From assembly GCA_001303785.1 (NCBI GenBank), contig LJUJ01000008.1, positions 62,001 through 126,000 on the forward strand: 64,000 nt of DNA, written 5' to 3'. The position numbers were made by a program, and so were the translations under genes. This DNA comes from Caldifarciminota bacterium SM23_42 (GTDB taxonomy: Bacteria; Hydrothermota; Tepidihabitantia; SM23-42). This document shows positions 1-8,280 of this stretch, piece by piece. Under the pieces are notes generated by a model that did not search any database, was not told where the DNA came from, and was given only the letters and a program-made list of their open reading frames with translations. The number at the start of each line of letters is the position of its first letter. The first letter of the stretch is position 1.

Positions 1-128
1 ATGATTATATGTAAATGTCACGTGATGTCAAGCTATCTGACGCGATGCCGAACTGGACAAATAGGGGCTTGCATATATGCGTTGCGTGATTTCAATCAAT
101 GGTTGATACGAAAAGAATCTATTGCCTT
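1..128. other. window edge, no gene recognised
   Basis: This is the stretch downstream of the tldE-like stop codon. I see no recognisable gene, no clear terminator hairpin with a T-run and no repeat here. Confidence 0.5.
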
Positions 129-1403
129 TTAGTGTTGGCCCGAGACGGACAAATCTTCTAAAACTATGGACTTCGGACCCAGATAGCGGCCGTCGAAGAC
201 ACGGTCATTAGTGAAATAAGCACGCTGCATTGCCTCGAGAAGATTACCACTTATTGAACCACCTTTGACAGGTGTTTTTTTGCCTTTTTTCACGTGATAA
301 CCGAATCGAATTTCAGCAACGAAGTCACCGGTGACTGGATCCGGGGTTAGGTCAGAGAATTGAACGATGTCGTAGTAGTCCTGTGAGTCGAACGTCGAAT
401 TGGTGACCGGTTCGATGACTAGATTCTTGAAGCCTCCGGTCGGCTCTACCCCGAGGTAATCAGCATAGCGTTTTGTCGTCCAATACTTCTTGAAGACTCC
501 ATGGTCGATTATCGTGTGCTCCTGGCCTGGGATGCCATCGTCATCAAACGGGTCTGAGTAGATGCCGTAGGGGAGAATGCCGCTGCTCTTCAGGATGAAT
601 GTATTAACGGATTTCTCGACGATACTCTCGTCCAGTTGAAAACGACTGATTGCCTGGTCCTTGGCCCGACCAGAACTATGAAAAATGACCGGGTCCATCA
701 GGTCATAGATGTCGGTTGAACGGAAAGCGACTGCTGCTTTTCCGTTCTTGGGTAGTTGGACATTGAGCATGTCGCGGGCGTACTCTTTGTACTCGCTCAG
801 ACGTTGCGCCAGGCGCAAGCCGTCAATGGACCGTGCTTCAATCTGGAAATTTAGCTCCTGTTCGCGGTTCGCTTGGCTGCTGATGAGCGTTACGTCGATT
901 TCGATTAATCCCTTTACCTTACTGACCTCAATACCGGTCGAAGTCGTCAGTGTCACCTCTGATTTCGTTAGATATATCTCGGAACTCGAGAGGTAGACAT
1001 GTTTTCCCTTGCTGCTATTGTATAGTGTCTCGGCCAACTGTCCGCCGATTTGTCCTGGGTCGGATAACTTCGGATCTAATACTTCAACAGTAGAGATACT
1101 CGTGGATTCCATAAGACCATAATACCGATTCTCAATCATGATGCACGCAGATTTCGCCTGTTCCAGATAAAAACTTAAATCGTCGCTTGGTTTGAATACG
1201 AATGTGTACTCTCCACGAAGCTTCTCCCCATCTTTTCTGTGGTCTGCATAGACGGTGATTTCATAATAATGACTCTCAACGGTGCGTCTTGCCTCAACGC
1301 AATCCTTCAACAGGTATAGCTGATGCTCTTTGGAGTTAACCTCGATTATTTTGTAGTCATCGAAGCCAAAATCAAGTATCCTAGTTTTAATCTCTTGTAT
1401 CAT
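129..1403 (-). CDS. TldE/PmbA-like protein (pair 1)
   Basis: A 424-residue member of the TldD/TldE (PmbA) family, the non-catalytic partner in heterodimeric metalloprotease complexes that degrade or mature peptides in the cytosol. The HExxxH zinc motif of TldD is absent. The C-terminal half has the family-type strands, for example DDDGIPGQ and the GSISGNLLEAM segment near the end. Its ATG lies inside the stop of the upstream tldD (4-base overlap, ATGA), so the two are translationally coupled. It is divergent from the other TldE in this window (18320-19630). Assignment to the family is firm; the substrate is unknown. Confidence 0.88.
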   Translation of the reverse strand: MIQEIKTRILDFGFDDYKIIEVNSKEHQLYLLKDCVEARRTVESHYYEITVYADHRKDGEKLRGEYTFVFKPSDDLSFYLEQAKSACIMIENRYYGLMESTSISTVEVLDPKLSDPGQIGGQLAETLYNSSKGKHVYLSSSEIYLTKSEVTLTTSTGIEVSKVKGLIEIDVTLISSQANREQELNFQIEARSIDGLRLAQRLSEYKEYARDMLNVQLPKNGKAAVAFRSTDIYDLMDPVIFHSSGRAKDQAISRFQLDESIVEKSVNTFILKSSGILPYGIYSDPFDDDGIPGQEHTIIDHGVFKKYWTTKRYADYLGVEPTGGFKNLVIEPVTNSTFDSQDYYDIVQFSDLTPDPVTGDFVAEIRFGYHVKKGKKTPVKGGSISGNLLEAMQRAYFTNDRVFDGRYLGPKSIVLEDLSVSGQH

Positions 1404-2770
1404 CCTAAACGTACCCGGGTTCGAATGTGCGGACCTCCGCTAGAAATGGGAATGTATTCCTTGTAACCCTTGCCACAAAAACCTAAGTCAACTTTGAAGT
1501 CATTACTCACCATTGAGATATCTTTGAGAAGATCAGGCACAAAACCGGTTATGCCGAGGGGTGAGAATATCCGGTCGGTCACCTTACCGTTCTTGATTTC
1601 TTTTCCATATAATGCTAAGATTTGTATACCCCAGCCCTTTGGATCCTCCATACCGCTCAGTCCTTTGATCAAGTAAATCCCATTCTTGACCGACGAGATG
1701 ATTTCATCAGGGCTGTCGGTTCCGGGTTTGAAAAATGTATTCGACATTCTCGTGTAGATTTTTCTCTCAAAAGATTCCCGGCGTCCATTAGCAGTTGCCG
1801 GCAATTTTAGTACCAACCTTGCGTATTCGCTCGTAAGACCTTGAACAAACCTGCCGTCCCGGATAATGTATGTGGGTTGAGCCACACGCCCTTCGTCATC
1901 TATGAAATAAGAACCATAGGCCCCGGGCAGTGTTGGATCATCAATGATGTTGACCAGCGGCGACGCAATGATCTTGCCTAAATAATCTCTTGAACGGGCT
2001 CGGTTCTTGAGGTACATGTCGGTTTCCACACCATGACCAAAGGCTTCGTGAGCGATTAGCCCGGCGATTTCCGGCGTTGCGACTATGTCATAGAAATTGG
2101 GCTCAATCTTTTCCGCCTGCAAAAGCCGGTTGGCGCTTGCGATTAGTTCTTCAACTTGTTCGTCTGTTATCTCCACTAATTCCAAGCCGCCGGTTCCGCC
2201 TACTGACAGATAGTCATACTTCAGATCGTTACCGGCTGACACGTATACGGTGAGGTAATGAGACACATGTCTCAATCGTTCACGCGTTATGCTGCCGCGG
2301 CTGATAAGAGTCTTGTCATCCAAAGCCTCGGAATAGGAGATCATACAGTTTACCACGTTCTTACCCGAGAGTATCTTCGCCCTGCGCTGCCGATAGATAT
2401 CGATTTTCTCCATGAGGGATAGGTCATCAGGGTTGATTTTCTCTTGTGTTTTGAAAGTGTTGCTCCCTGATGCAGGAACGTCGATTTCATATTTGACGTC
2501 TCTCACGGTGGCCTTATCTATCGCCGTGCGACAAAACTTGGCAAGATGGTCTTTTTCGAGTATATCCGTGGCGAATTCTTCAAAATAAGCACCGTTAAAT
2601 ATAGACAGCACAAAACCGGTATTACTCCTCGCTGATGAGAGGCGCTCATTTTTTTTGTCGAAATCTATGTCGATGCCGCGGTTGGTGAAGAAGGTTGCGA
2701 GCGCACAGGGGAATTTTCTCTCCGCCTCTCGGATGATGCTTTGCGCGAGCGTGGTTAAAGCTGTATCCAT
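1400..2770 (-). CDS. TldD-like zinc metalloprotease (pair 1)
   Basis: A 456-residue TldD-family peptidase. The HEAFGHG segment near residue 240 supplies the HExxxH zinc and catalytic motif; GFVPDLLKDIS and GFCGKG near the C-terminus are further family-type segments. In studied bacteria TldD with TldE forms a cytosolic heterodimer that trims peptides, including modified peptide precursors. It is first in a two-gene operon with the TldE-like gene. The start at 2770 is supported by a TTGACC-16-TATAAT promoter whose -10 ends five bases before the ATG, with no Shine-Dalgarno sequence, which implies a leaderless mRNA. No candidate substrate peptide is identifiable beside it. Confidence 0.9.
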   Translation of the reverse strand: MDTALTTLAQSIIREAERKFPCALATFFTNRGIDIDFDKKNERLSSARSNTGFVLSIFNGAYFEEFATDILEKDHLAKFCRTAIDKATVRDVKYEIDVPASGSNTFKTQEKINPDDLSLMEKIDIYRQRRAKILSGKNVVNCMISYSEALDDKTLISRGSITRERLRHVSHYLTVYVSAGNDLKYDYLSVGGTGGLELVEITDEQVEELIASANRLLQAEKIEPNFYDIVATPEIAGLIAHEAFGHGVETDMYLKNRARSRDYLGKIIASPLVNIIDDPTLPGAYGSYFIDDEGRVAQPTYIIRDGRFVQGLTSEYARLVLKLPATANGRRESFERKIYTRMSNTFFKPGTDSPDEIISSVKNGIYLIKGLSGMEDPKGWGIQILALYGKEIKNGKVTDRIFSPLGITGFVPDLLKDISMVSNDFKVDLGFCGKGYKEYIPISSGGPHIRTRVRLG

Positions 2771-2775
2771 TGGAT

Positions 2776-2803
2776 ATTATAGCCAGATTCCTGTGCTGGT
2801 CAA
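2776..2803 (-). promoter_or_regulatory. leaderless-type promoter of tldD pair 1
   Basis: On the minus strand: TTGACC (2798-2803), a 16-bp spacer, TATAAT (2776-2781), five bases, then ATG at 2770. Transcription would start at or within a base or two of the start codon. Confidence 0.75.
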
Positions 2804-2974
2804 CGAAGGAATGCTCGAGATTCTGCATTTCGGCGCTCACGTTCTTCGCTTAAGAAACGGTCGTTTATCGCACGATAGTCATCTGCTACCAATTCAGAGT
2901 ATAGTATGAAGACAATCCTGTCACCGAGTTAAGGCGTCTTTCTTCCAGTATCCAGTTATGGTTCGAGTGAGTCC

Positions 2975-2987
2975 GCCTGAGGCGGGC
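2975..2987. repeat. short GC-rich palindrome, with degenerate copy nearby
   Basis: CCGCCT-G-AGGCGG is a perfect 6-bp inverted repeat with a one-base centre. A similar but decayed copy begins at about 3024. Both lie in non-coding DNA. Confidence 0.5.
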
Positions 2988-3341
2988 GAATCGAGAACCT
3001 GCATAGCCGAGTCGTTGGCGTGTCCGCCTAAGGAGAGAGGCTGACAAAACCTGCCAACGCAATCTCCAGTGTCAAATTCTCAGATTCGAGACTACTCTAT
3101 CCAAGGTCTGTTAACAATCAAAAAAAAAACACCACCCTTGTGGTTAGGTAAATTACTCTTATAATATGGTGAGTCGAAGCAAGGAGCGTACATAGGGTAT
3201 ATTGTAACAGCATAGACATGTCTATCCACACTCGCTGAGATTGATTCGGTCCGGACCCCTCCACAGTAATACGTTGGTGGAGATTGGAACAGGGTCATGG
3301 AGAAAAGTATAAAGCTCTTACAAGGGGGCCGGGGTTTGTAT

Positions 3342-3370
3342 TGACATAGTGTCTTAGGTATAGTAATATT
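3342..3370 (+). promoter_or_regulatory. promoter of small secreted protein gene
   Basis: TTGACA at 3342-3347, a 17-bp spacer and TAATAT at 3365-3370. A short leader follows with an AGGAG ribosome-binding site ahead of the ATG at 3391. Confidence 0.6.
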
Positions 3371-3390
3371 AACTATAGTAGGAGTCAGCA

Positions 3391-3747
3391 ATGAAAGTAT
3401 CAGTAAAAATGCTGGTTGCTTTGTTCTTCGTAGTATCCATAGGTTGGAGTTACTGGTACGGCACCGTCTACTGGAAAGACGGCGGTAACGTCGGCAGGGA
3501 CTGCAAAGTAACTGCGCATGGTGTCGACACTACCGATGTCGTAGTCTATACTGGTTCCCAAGGTGAATATGTTTTGCACGACCAAGATGGCATGGCACCG
3601 GGCAAAACCTACGATCCAGTTCGAGGACAGAAAGATAGAGAGGGTGAAACATGGACTGGAGTTGTAGACGGCGAGACTTACTACACCTATCCTAACAAAG
3701 AGAAGGACATTACGTTAAATCCGCCTGAAGAGAATCCGTCGAAATGA
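3391..3747 (+). CDS. small secreted protein of unknown function
   Basis: A 118-residue protein that I do not assign to a named family. Residues 1-20 form a signal peptide (basic start, hydrophobic core). The mature part is hydrophilic and rich in Asp, Gly, Tyr and Thr. The stretch around residues 45-65 (KVTAHGVDTTDVVV followed by GEYVL) resembles a strand pattern of carboxypeptidase-regulatory-like or transthyretin-like beta folds, but this is only a resemblance. The gene has a good promoter and an AGGAG ribosome-binding site 7 bases before the ATG, so it is probably expressed. A strong hairpin follows its stop. Confidence 0.6.
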   Translation: MKVSVKMLVALFFVVSIGWSYWYGTVYWKDGGNVGRDCKVTAHGVDTTDVVVYTGSQGEYVLHDQDGMAPGKTYDPVRGQKDREGETWTGVVDGETYYTYPNKEKDITLNPPEENPSK

Positions 3748-3755
3748 AACAAATA

Positions 3756-3783
3756 GCCTGGGCAGGGATTATCCTGCCCAGGC
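3756..3783 (+). terminator. strong hairpin between two genes
   Basis: GCCTGGGCAGG, six loop bases, CCTGCCCAGGC: an 11-bp perfect stem nine bases after the stop of the small secreted protein. No T-run follows, so an intrinsic terminator is only partly supported. The 3' arm overlaps AGGCGG (3780-3785), the only Shine-Dalgarno-like sequence before the next ATG at 3795. The hairpin could therefore also mask that ribosome-binding site. Confidence 0.6.
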
Positions 3784-3794
3784 GGTAGAACTTT

Positions 3795-6035
3795 ATGGGT
3801 ATTATCCTTTTCCTCTTGATTTCTAATAATGTCGCGTTTGAGCATCTTCCTAGTCCGTTTATCGCTGAAGAATTCATGGATGTGAAGAGAGTCGACTCCT
3901 TACTCTATTTTGTGACCGAAAGAGGGCTGGAGATTTTCAGCTGGCATTCCGGTAATCCGCAACGTATCTCAAGGTACGCCACTGAGGGATGGGCTGAAGG
4001 TGTTTATGTTGTGGGCGATTACGCTTATATAGCTGATCATTATAATGGACTTTGCATTGTCAGTGTTTCAGATCCAGCTACACCAGCATTGATAGGCAAT
4101 TGCGATACACCGGGCAAAGCACTTGATGTTGTGGTCAGCAATACTTATGCTTATCTTGCTGATCAAGAAAATGGATTAGTGATAGTGGATGTATCCAATC
4201 CTAGCGTACCTTACCTTGCCGGTCAATGCTCGGGAATCGGTCATACCTATGCTGTTACACTTGCGGATACATTGGTATATACAGGTGTATGCAACAGCGC
4301 TCTGAAAATAATCGATGTCTCCGATCCAGCATATCCGCATGTAGTAGGGCAATTTCCTCCTGGTGAGTTTGTTTATGGAATCGATGCATGCATTGATGAT
4401 ACTCTCGCGTATATAAATTGTGGGTTTTGGTCAGGAGCAATTATACATTTTGCTGTAGTCAATGTAAAGGAACCCACTAATCCACTTTATGTAGCAGGAT
4501 TAGCAATACCTGCGACAAATAGGGGGTTAGAAAAGGTGGGCAACAGCATTTACACAAATACTCAGGATCATGGTATTCACATTATTGACGTTACCGAGCC
4601 AACAGCACCATTTGTTACAGGATGTTATGATGAGACTCGTTGGTTTGGGGTAGGATTTATGGCTGACGATACTTTGCTGTTGGCGACCCATTTCTTGGAA
4701 GGCTTTTCCATCGCGGATATCCGTGACCGTCAGAAACCCGTGACTCTGTATAAACATGAGAATATAGTGTGGGAAACTATGGCTTTTGATGACGATCACG
4801 ACTATTCTTATTTTTCTGGCAATATTGAAGAAAATGATCAGTTCTGGCATTCGGTGCTTAAAATTGCTGATGTCTCAGATCCATCAATACCTGTGGTCTG
4901 TGGTGAACTCTATAGTACTGGGAGATGTTACTTGTACAGAGGATCGGCGGACTACCCTTACATTGTCTACACTATACAACGCCATGATTCGTCTTTTATT
5001 GCAGTTACTGATGTTTCTGATCCATATACACCTGAATTGACAAGATTTGTTGAAGGAAACGGTGTGCTTGAATTATGTTCAACTTATCTTTACTGCTTAG
5101 ACGGAAGGAAATTGAAGATTGCTGATATTGATCATCCGTCGTTCTGGGTGGATTCCCTGGTAATACCCGCTGACGGCTACGACATTTGTATAATGGATAC
5201 GCTTGCTTACGTGACCGTGAGAGATTCGCTCTTAATTCTTAGCCTCCTCTCGGGTAACCAACTGGGTTATTGCTATCATGGAAGGCCGCGCGCCATTCGA
5301 ATTTCAACAGATTTTCCTTATCTAGCAGTACCCTATACGCCGTTTCCTGGAAGCAGCTTTGGATTCTTGCTGTTTGATGTCAGTAATCCTGTGTCGCCAT
5401 CTTTGTTATTTGATACCCTCATTTATGAAGAACCAATAGATAGTATAGCATTATACACCGTGGCCTGTGAAATAAAAGACACACTGTTGTTCTTCTGTCG
5501 TACTGGCTATGGTTTTGATATTTGGAACATCAGTAATCCTGATTCCATTTATCGTATAGCAAACCAAGAAACCCCGTACTGTGCACTGTCAGTTCATCTC
5601 AAGGATGATGTGGTTTTCGTAGAAGATATGCGCAGCATTGAGCTATACCGTGCAATTGGACTTGGTATTGAAGAGAGCAGTTTTACAGAAACACGAATGA
5701 AAGAATCTTCTTTTGAAGCCATGCCTAATCCGTTCATGGCTGAAACTAAAATCAAATATTGCCTGCTAGAAAGAGCATACGAGCTGGAAGATAGGTGTGT
5801 CTCGGTTGAACTAAAGATCTACGATGTTTCGGGTCGCGTCGTAAGAGATTTTTTGCTGCCAGTAAGCAGCTTACAATTATCTGTCTCGGTCACTTGGGAC
5901 GGCACAGATGATTGTGGCAATAGACTACCCCAAGGGGTATATTTCATAAAATTAGAGACCGAAAGAGGTGCATGCAGAGAAAAAGTAGTGTTATTGAGAC
6001 TTAGCTTTGGGCCAGGTCGATACGGTTTGGACTAA
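3795..6035 (+). CDS. LVIVD-repeat surface protein with C-terminal FlgD/T9SS-like domain
   Basis: A 746-residue exported protein. A short hydrophobic N-terminus (about residues 1-16) acts as signal peptide. The body consists of many repeats of about 45 residues with the LVIVD-type core (for example ENGLVIVDVSNPSVPYLAG and the SVSDPATPALIG segment), predicted to form a beta-propeller. The last 80 or so residues match the FlgD-Ig or type-A sorting fold: IYDVSGRVVRDF, WDGTDDCGNRLPQGVYFIKL, and then KVVLLR, where such proteins usually stop. Here the frame continues 11 residues past KVVLLR and overlaps the next gene. Binding partner unknown; probably cell-surface attached. Confidence 0.85.
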   Translation: MGIILFLLISNNVAFEHLPSPFIAEEFMDVKRVDSLLYFVTERGLEIFSWHSGNPQRISRYATEGWAEGVYVVGDYAYIADHYNGLCIVSVSDPATPALIGNCDTPGKALDVVVSNTYAYLADQENGLVIVDVSNPSVPYLAGQCSGIGHTYAVTLADTLVYTGVCNSALKIIDVSDPAYPHVVGQFPPGEFVYGIDACIDDTLAYINCGFWSGAIIHFAVVNVKEPTNPLYVAGLAIPATNRGLEKVGNSIYTNTQDHGIHIIDVTEPTAPFVTGCYDETRWFGVGFMADDTLLLATHFLEGFSIADIRDRQKPVTLYKHENIVWETMAFDDDHDYSYFSGNIEENDQFWHSVLKIADVSDPSIPVVCGELYSTGRCYLYRGSADYPYIVYTIQRHDSSFIAVTDVSDPYTPELTRFVEGNGVLELCSTYLYCLDGRKLKIADIDHPSFWVDSLVIPADGYDICIMDTLAYVTVRDSLLILSLLSGNQLGYCYHGRPRAIRISTDFPYLAVPYTPFPGSSFGFLLFDVSNPVSPSLLFDTLIYEEPIDSIALYTVACEIKDTLLFFCRTGYGFDIWNISNPDSIYRIANQETPYCALSVHLKDDVVFVEDMRSIELYRAIGLGIEESSFTETRMKESSFEAMPNPFMAETKIKYCLLERAYELEDRCVSVELKIYDVSGRVVRDFLLPVSSLQLSVSVTWDGTDDCGNRLPQGVYFIKLETERGACREKVVLLRLSFGPGRYGLD

Positions 6036-7584
6036 CCATTATAACGGGCTTGGTAATGATATAGATGTACCTTGCGCAGTTGCTGTAGATTATGGTGGCA
6101 ATGTCTATGTCACAGGTTCAAGTATGGGTGCCAGTTCCTTTGAAGATTATGCAACAATAAAGTACAATTCCTCAGGTGGCTCAATCTGGGAGAGCCGGTA
6201 TGATGGTATCTGGGGTGGAAGTGATTATCCCATTGGACTCATGATCCACGAGGGTGTCAACATATACGTCTCTGGTTCCAGTATGGGACTGGATGCGACG
6301 TACGATTATGTTACCATTAAGTACGACGATGACGGAGATACACTATGGGTGAGAACATTGAATGGCCTGTGGGGTGATCACGATTATGTGTCAGGATTTG
6401 TGGGTGACACAATCGGCAGTATATACGTGACCGGCACCACGCGCTATCCTTGGATCGGTCTCAATTATATGACGGTCAAATATGATGTGCAGGGCGACAC
6501 GAACTGGGTAAGGGTATTCAATCATAGTGCCGATAAAGACGATTCGGCAACTGCCCTCGCAGTCGATGATGCGGGTAGAGTCTATATTACTGGTCGGAGT
6601 TGGGATTACACCACACGAGATGACTACGCAACGGTCAAATACGACGCAGACGGTACTGAAGAATGGGTATCCAGATACAACGGCTTTGCCGATAGTACCG
6701 ACGTTGCCCGGGCAATCGTCGTAGCTGATAATGGTGATGTCTATGTTACTGGTGAGAGTTGGACCGCCAGCTTTGGCTACGACATAGTCACCGTCAAATA
6801 TGACAGCAATGGTGATACCATTTGGACGAGAATCTACAACGGTCCAGCCAATGAAGGTGATTATCCGACAGCATTGCTCTTGGACGATTCGGGTAATCTG
6901 TATGTCGTGGGTTACTCAAGGGCAGCCAATGTTGACTACTGCATTATAAAATACAATAGCGATGGTGATGAGTTGTGGGTTGCTTACTATAATGGTACTG
7001 GGAATGGTGCCGATTTCGCTTATGCTGCAGTACTTGATGATAGCAACGACATTTATGTGACTGGTGCTAGCTTTGGCGTTGGGACGCTACTCGACTACGC
7101 AACTGTGAAATATGACACGGATGGTAATGAAAAATGGGTCGCGCGGTACGCCGGAATCACCGGCGCCAGTTTCGATAGGGCATATGACATAGCCGTAGAC
7201 GCAGCTGGTTACGTCTATGTCACTGGTGAGAGTGGCATCGGTTCAAACGTCGACTATGTGACGATCAAATACTCGCAGGGCACAGGAATAGAGGAACTGG
7301 CAGTTAATAATGTGGTCTTGTCGCTGAACATCCGGGGAACGGTCTTTCGAGATAAGATCGAGATTGAGTATGGCGTCAAAAAACCAACCTGTATTTCGTT
7401 AGAGGTCTATGATATTCAGGGCAGGTTAATCAAGCAGCTTGTTGAGAATCAGAAACAGCACAGTCATAATGTAGTGCAGTGGTCAGGAATGGATGAATGC
7501 GGAAGGAATTCACCTGCAGGTATCTATCTAGTTAGATTGAAGAATTCGTGTTACTCGATAACCAAGAAGATTGTAAAATTATAA
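6007..7584 (+). CDS. SBBP-repeat beta-propeller surface protein, N-terminus apparently lost
   Basis: From a TTG, 525 residues with eight repeats of about 50 residues. Each carries the SBBP pattern (V-Y-V-T-G-S followed by D-Y-x-T-[IV]-K-Y-[DN]-x-x-G), predicted to fold as a beta-propeller. The C-terminus has the same FlgD/T9SS-like domain as its neighbour (VYDIQGRLIKQL, WSGMDECGRNSPAGIYLVRL). The protein has no signal peptide although its domains are extracellular. The only start is a TTG inside the preceding gene, in the +1 frame. Removing one G from the GGG at 6009-6011 would join the upstream frame to LSFGQVDTVW, which reads like the end of a signal peptide and a mature start. Probably a deletion junction, a frameshift or an assembly error. 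Confidence 0.75.
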   Translation: MGQVDTVWTNHYNGLGNDIDVPCAVAVDYGGNVYVTGSSMGASSFEDYATIKYNSSGGSIWESRYDGIWGGSDYPIGLMIHEGVNIYVSGSSMGLDATYDYVTIKYDDDGDTLWVRTLNGLWGDHDYVSGFVGDTIGSIYVTGTTRYPWIGLNYMTVKYDVQGDTNWVRVFNHSADKDDSATALAVDDAGRVYITGRSWDYTTRDDYATVKYDADGTEEWVSRYNGFADSTDVARAIVVADNGDVYVTGESWTASFGYDIVTVKYDSNGDTIWTRIYNGPANEGDYPTALLLDDSGNLYVVGYSRAANVDYCIIKYNSDGDELWVAYYNGTGNGADFAYAAVLDDSNDIYVTGASFGVGTLLDYATVKYDTDGNEKWVARYAGITGASFDRAYDIAVDAAGYVYVTGESGIGSNVDYVTIKYSQGTGIEELAVNNVVLSLNIRGTVFRDKIEIEYGVKKPTCISLEVYDIQGRLIKQLVENQKQHSHNVVQWSGMDECGRNSPAGIYLVRLKNSCYSITKKIVKL

Positions 7585-7822
7585 CACGAACCCTCAGAAA
7601 TACCAGCCGGACGTTACTTAATCTGCATCCGCATTTTTTGAATCAAATAAGCGAGGCCATTTTGCCAAAGCGCACAGTAATTGAAAAAGCCATGGAATGA
7701 CAGAAGCCCCTCGGTTCCGTCGCATTTCCCTCAAATACGCATTGAGATCTTCCAGAATAAGATAAACCATAGACTTCATCCCTGTAAGATTGACATCACG
7801 CGTATTGTTTCTATAATCATTT
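7585..7822. other. intergenic region before the RseC-like gene
   Basis: No gene is supported. A 71-codon frame on the minus strand (7618-7833) overlaps the next gene's promoter and start and has no family signal. The region ends with the promoter at 7790-7817. Confidence 0.5.
7790..7817 (+). promoter_or_regulatory. leaderless-type promoter of RseC-like gene
   Basis: TTGACA (7790-7795), a 16-bp spacer, consensus TATAAT (7812-7817), five bases, ATG at 7823. There is no Shine-Dalgarno sequence and no room for one. Confidence 0.82.
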
Positions 7823-8239
7823 ATGAGGCGCAAAGGGCGGGTGATCGACGTCAGTAATTCACGGGCAACGGTCTGCTTTCACCCAGCTGAGGCTTGTGAG
7901 ACGTGTGAAGCCAGTAAACTGTGTCATGCTGCAGGTAAGAGCCAGACAGTTGTGGTTGAGAATAATATGGGTGCACATATTGATGACGAAGTATACGTGG
8001 AACAAGCACCTGGCATCGGACTGCTGTCGGCATTTTTGGTATTTGGCTTACCCGTTGCCCTGGCATTGGTCGGCCTAATCATCGGCGCTAGATGGGGCCA
8101 GACAGGTTCTCTTCTGATAGGCGTATTCGGCTTTGGTGCAGGTCTCGTAATCGCTAAACTCGTCGATAACAAACTCATCCACAAGTCCTTATTTCTGCCC
8201 AGAATAGCAGAAATAGTAGAAAAAGAAGAAGGTTCTTGA
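7823..8239 (+). CDS. RseC/MucC-like membrane protein
   Basis: A 138-residue protein of the RseC/MucC (SoxR-reducing system) family. The N-terminal soluble part carries the family's cysteine cluster (C-E-T-C, then C at SKLCHA) around residues 25-37. Two transmembrane helices follow at about 68-88 and 93-112 (GLLSAFLVFGLPVALALV, LLIGVFGFGAGLVIAKLV). Relatives modulate sigma-E signalling or join Rnf-type redox complexes; no rse or rnf genes lie nearby, so the role here is open. Leaderless promoter upstream. The -35 of the next gene overlaps its stop codon. Confidence 0.8.
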   Translation: MRRKGRVIDVSNSRATVCFHPAEACETCEASKLCHAAGKSQTVVVENNMGAHIDDEVYVEQAPGIGLLSAFLVFGLPVALALVGLIIGARWGQTGSLLIGVFGFGAGLVIAKLVDNKLIHKSLFLPRIAEIVEKEEGS

Positions 8240-8263
8240 CTTTTAGGCAGTAGGGGGTATAAT
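8236..8263 (+). promoter_or_regulatory. promoter of PorV-like gene
   Basis: TTGACT (8236-8241) overlapping the stop of the upstream gene, a 16-bp spacer, TATAAT (8258-8263). A short leader with a TGGAGG ribosome-binding site precedes the ATG at 8281. Confidence 0.78.
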
Positions 8264-8280
8264 ACCACGATGGAGGTCAG

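Larger units (their letters stand above)
2771..3390. other. 620-bp region without a gene
   Basis: Apart from the tldD promoter at its left and the promoter at 3342-3370 at its right, I see no convincing gene. The open frames here lack family features and a ribosome-binding site. A GC-rich short palindrome, CCGCCT-G-AGGCGG, lies at 2975-2987, with a degenerate second copy (CCGCCT-AAGGAG) at about 3024-3035. The two could be remnants of a dispersed intergenic repeat. Confidence 0.55.

Noticed and set aside
3092-3391. 99-codon minus-strand frame in the gene-free region
   Set aside because: Proline- and cysteine-rich sequence without a family pattern, and it overlaps the promoter of the small secreted protein.
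7618-7833. 71-codon frame on the minus strand
   Set aside because: It overlaps the start and the consensus promoter of the RseC-like gene on the opposite strand, has no ribosome-binding site and no recognisable family features.
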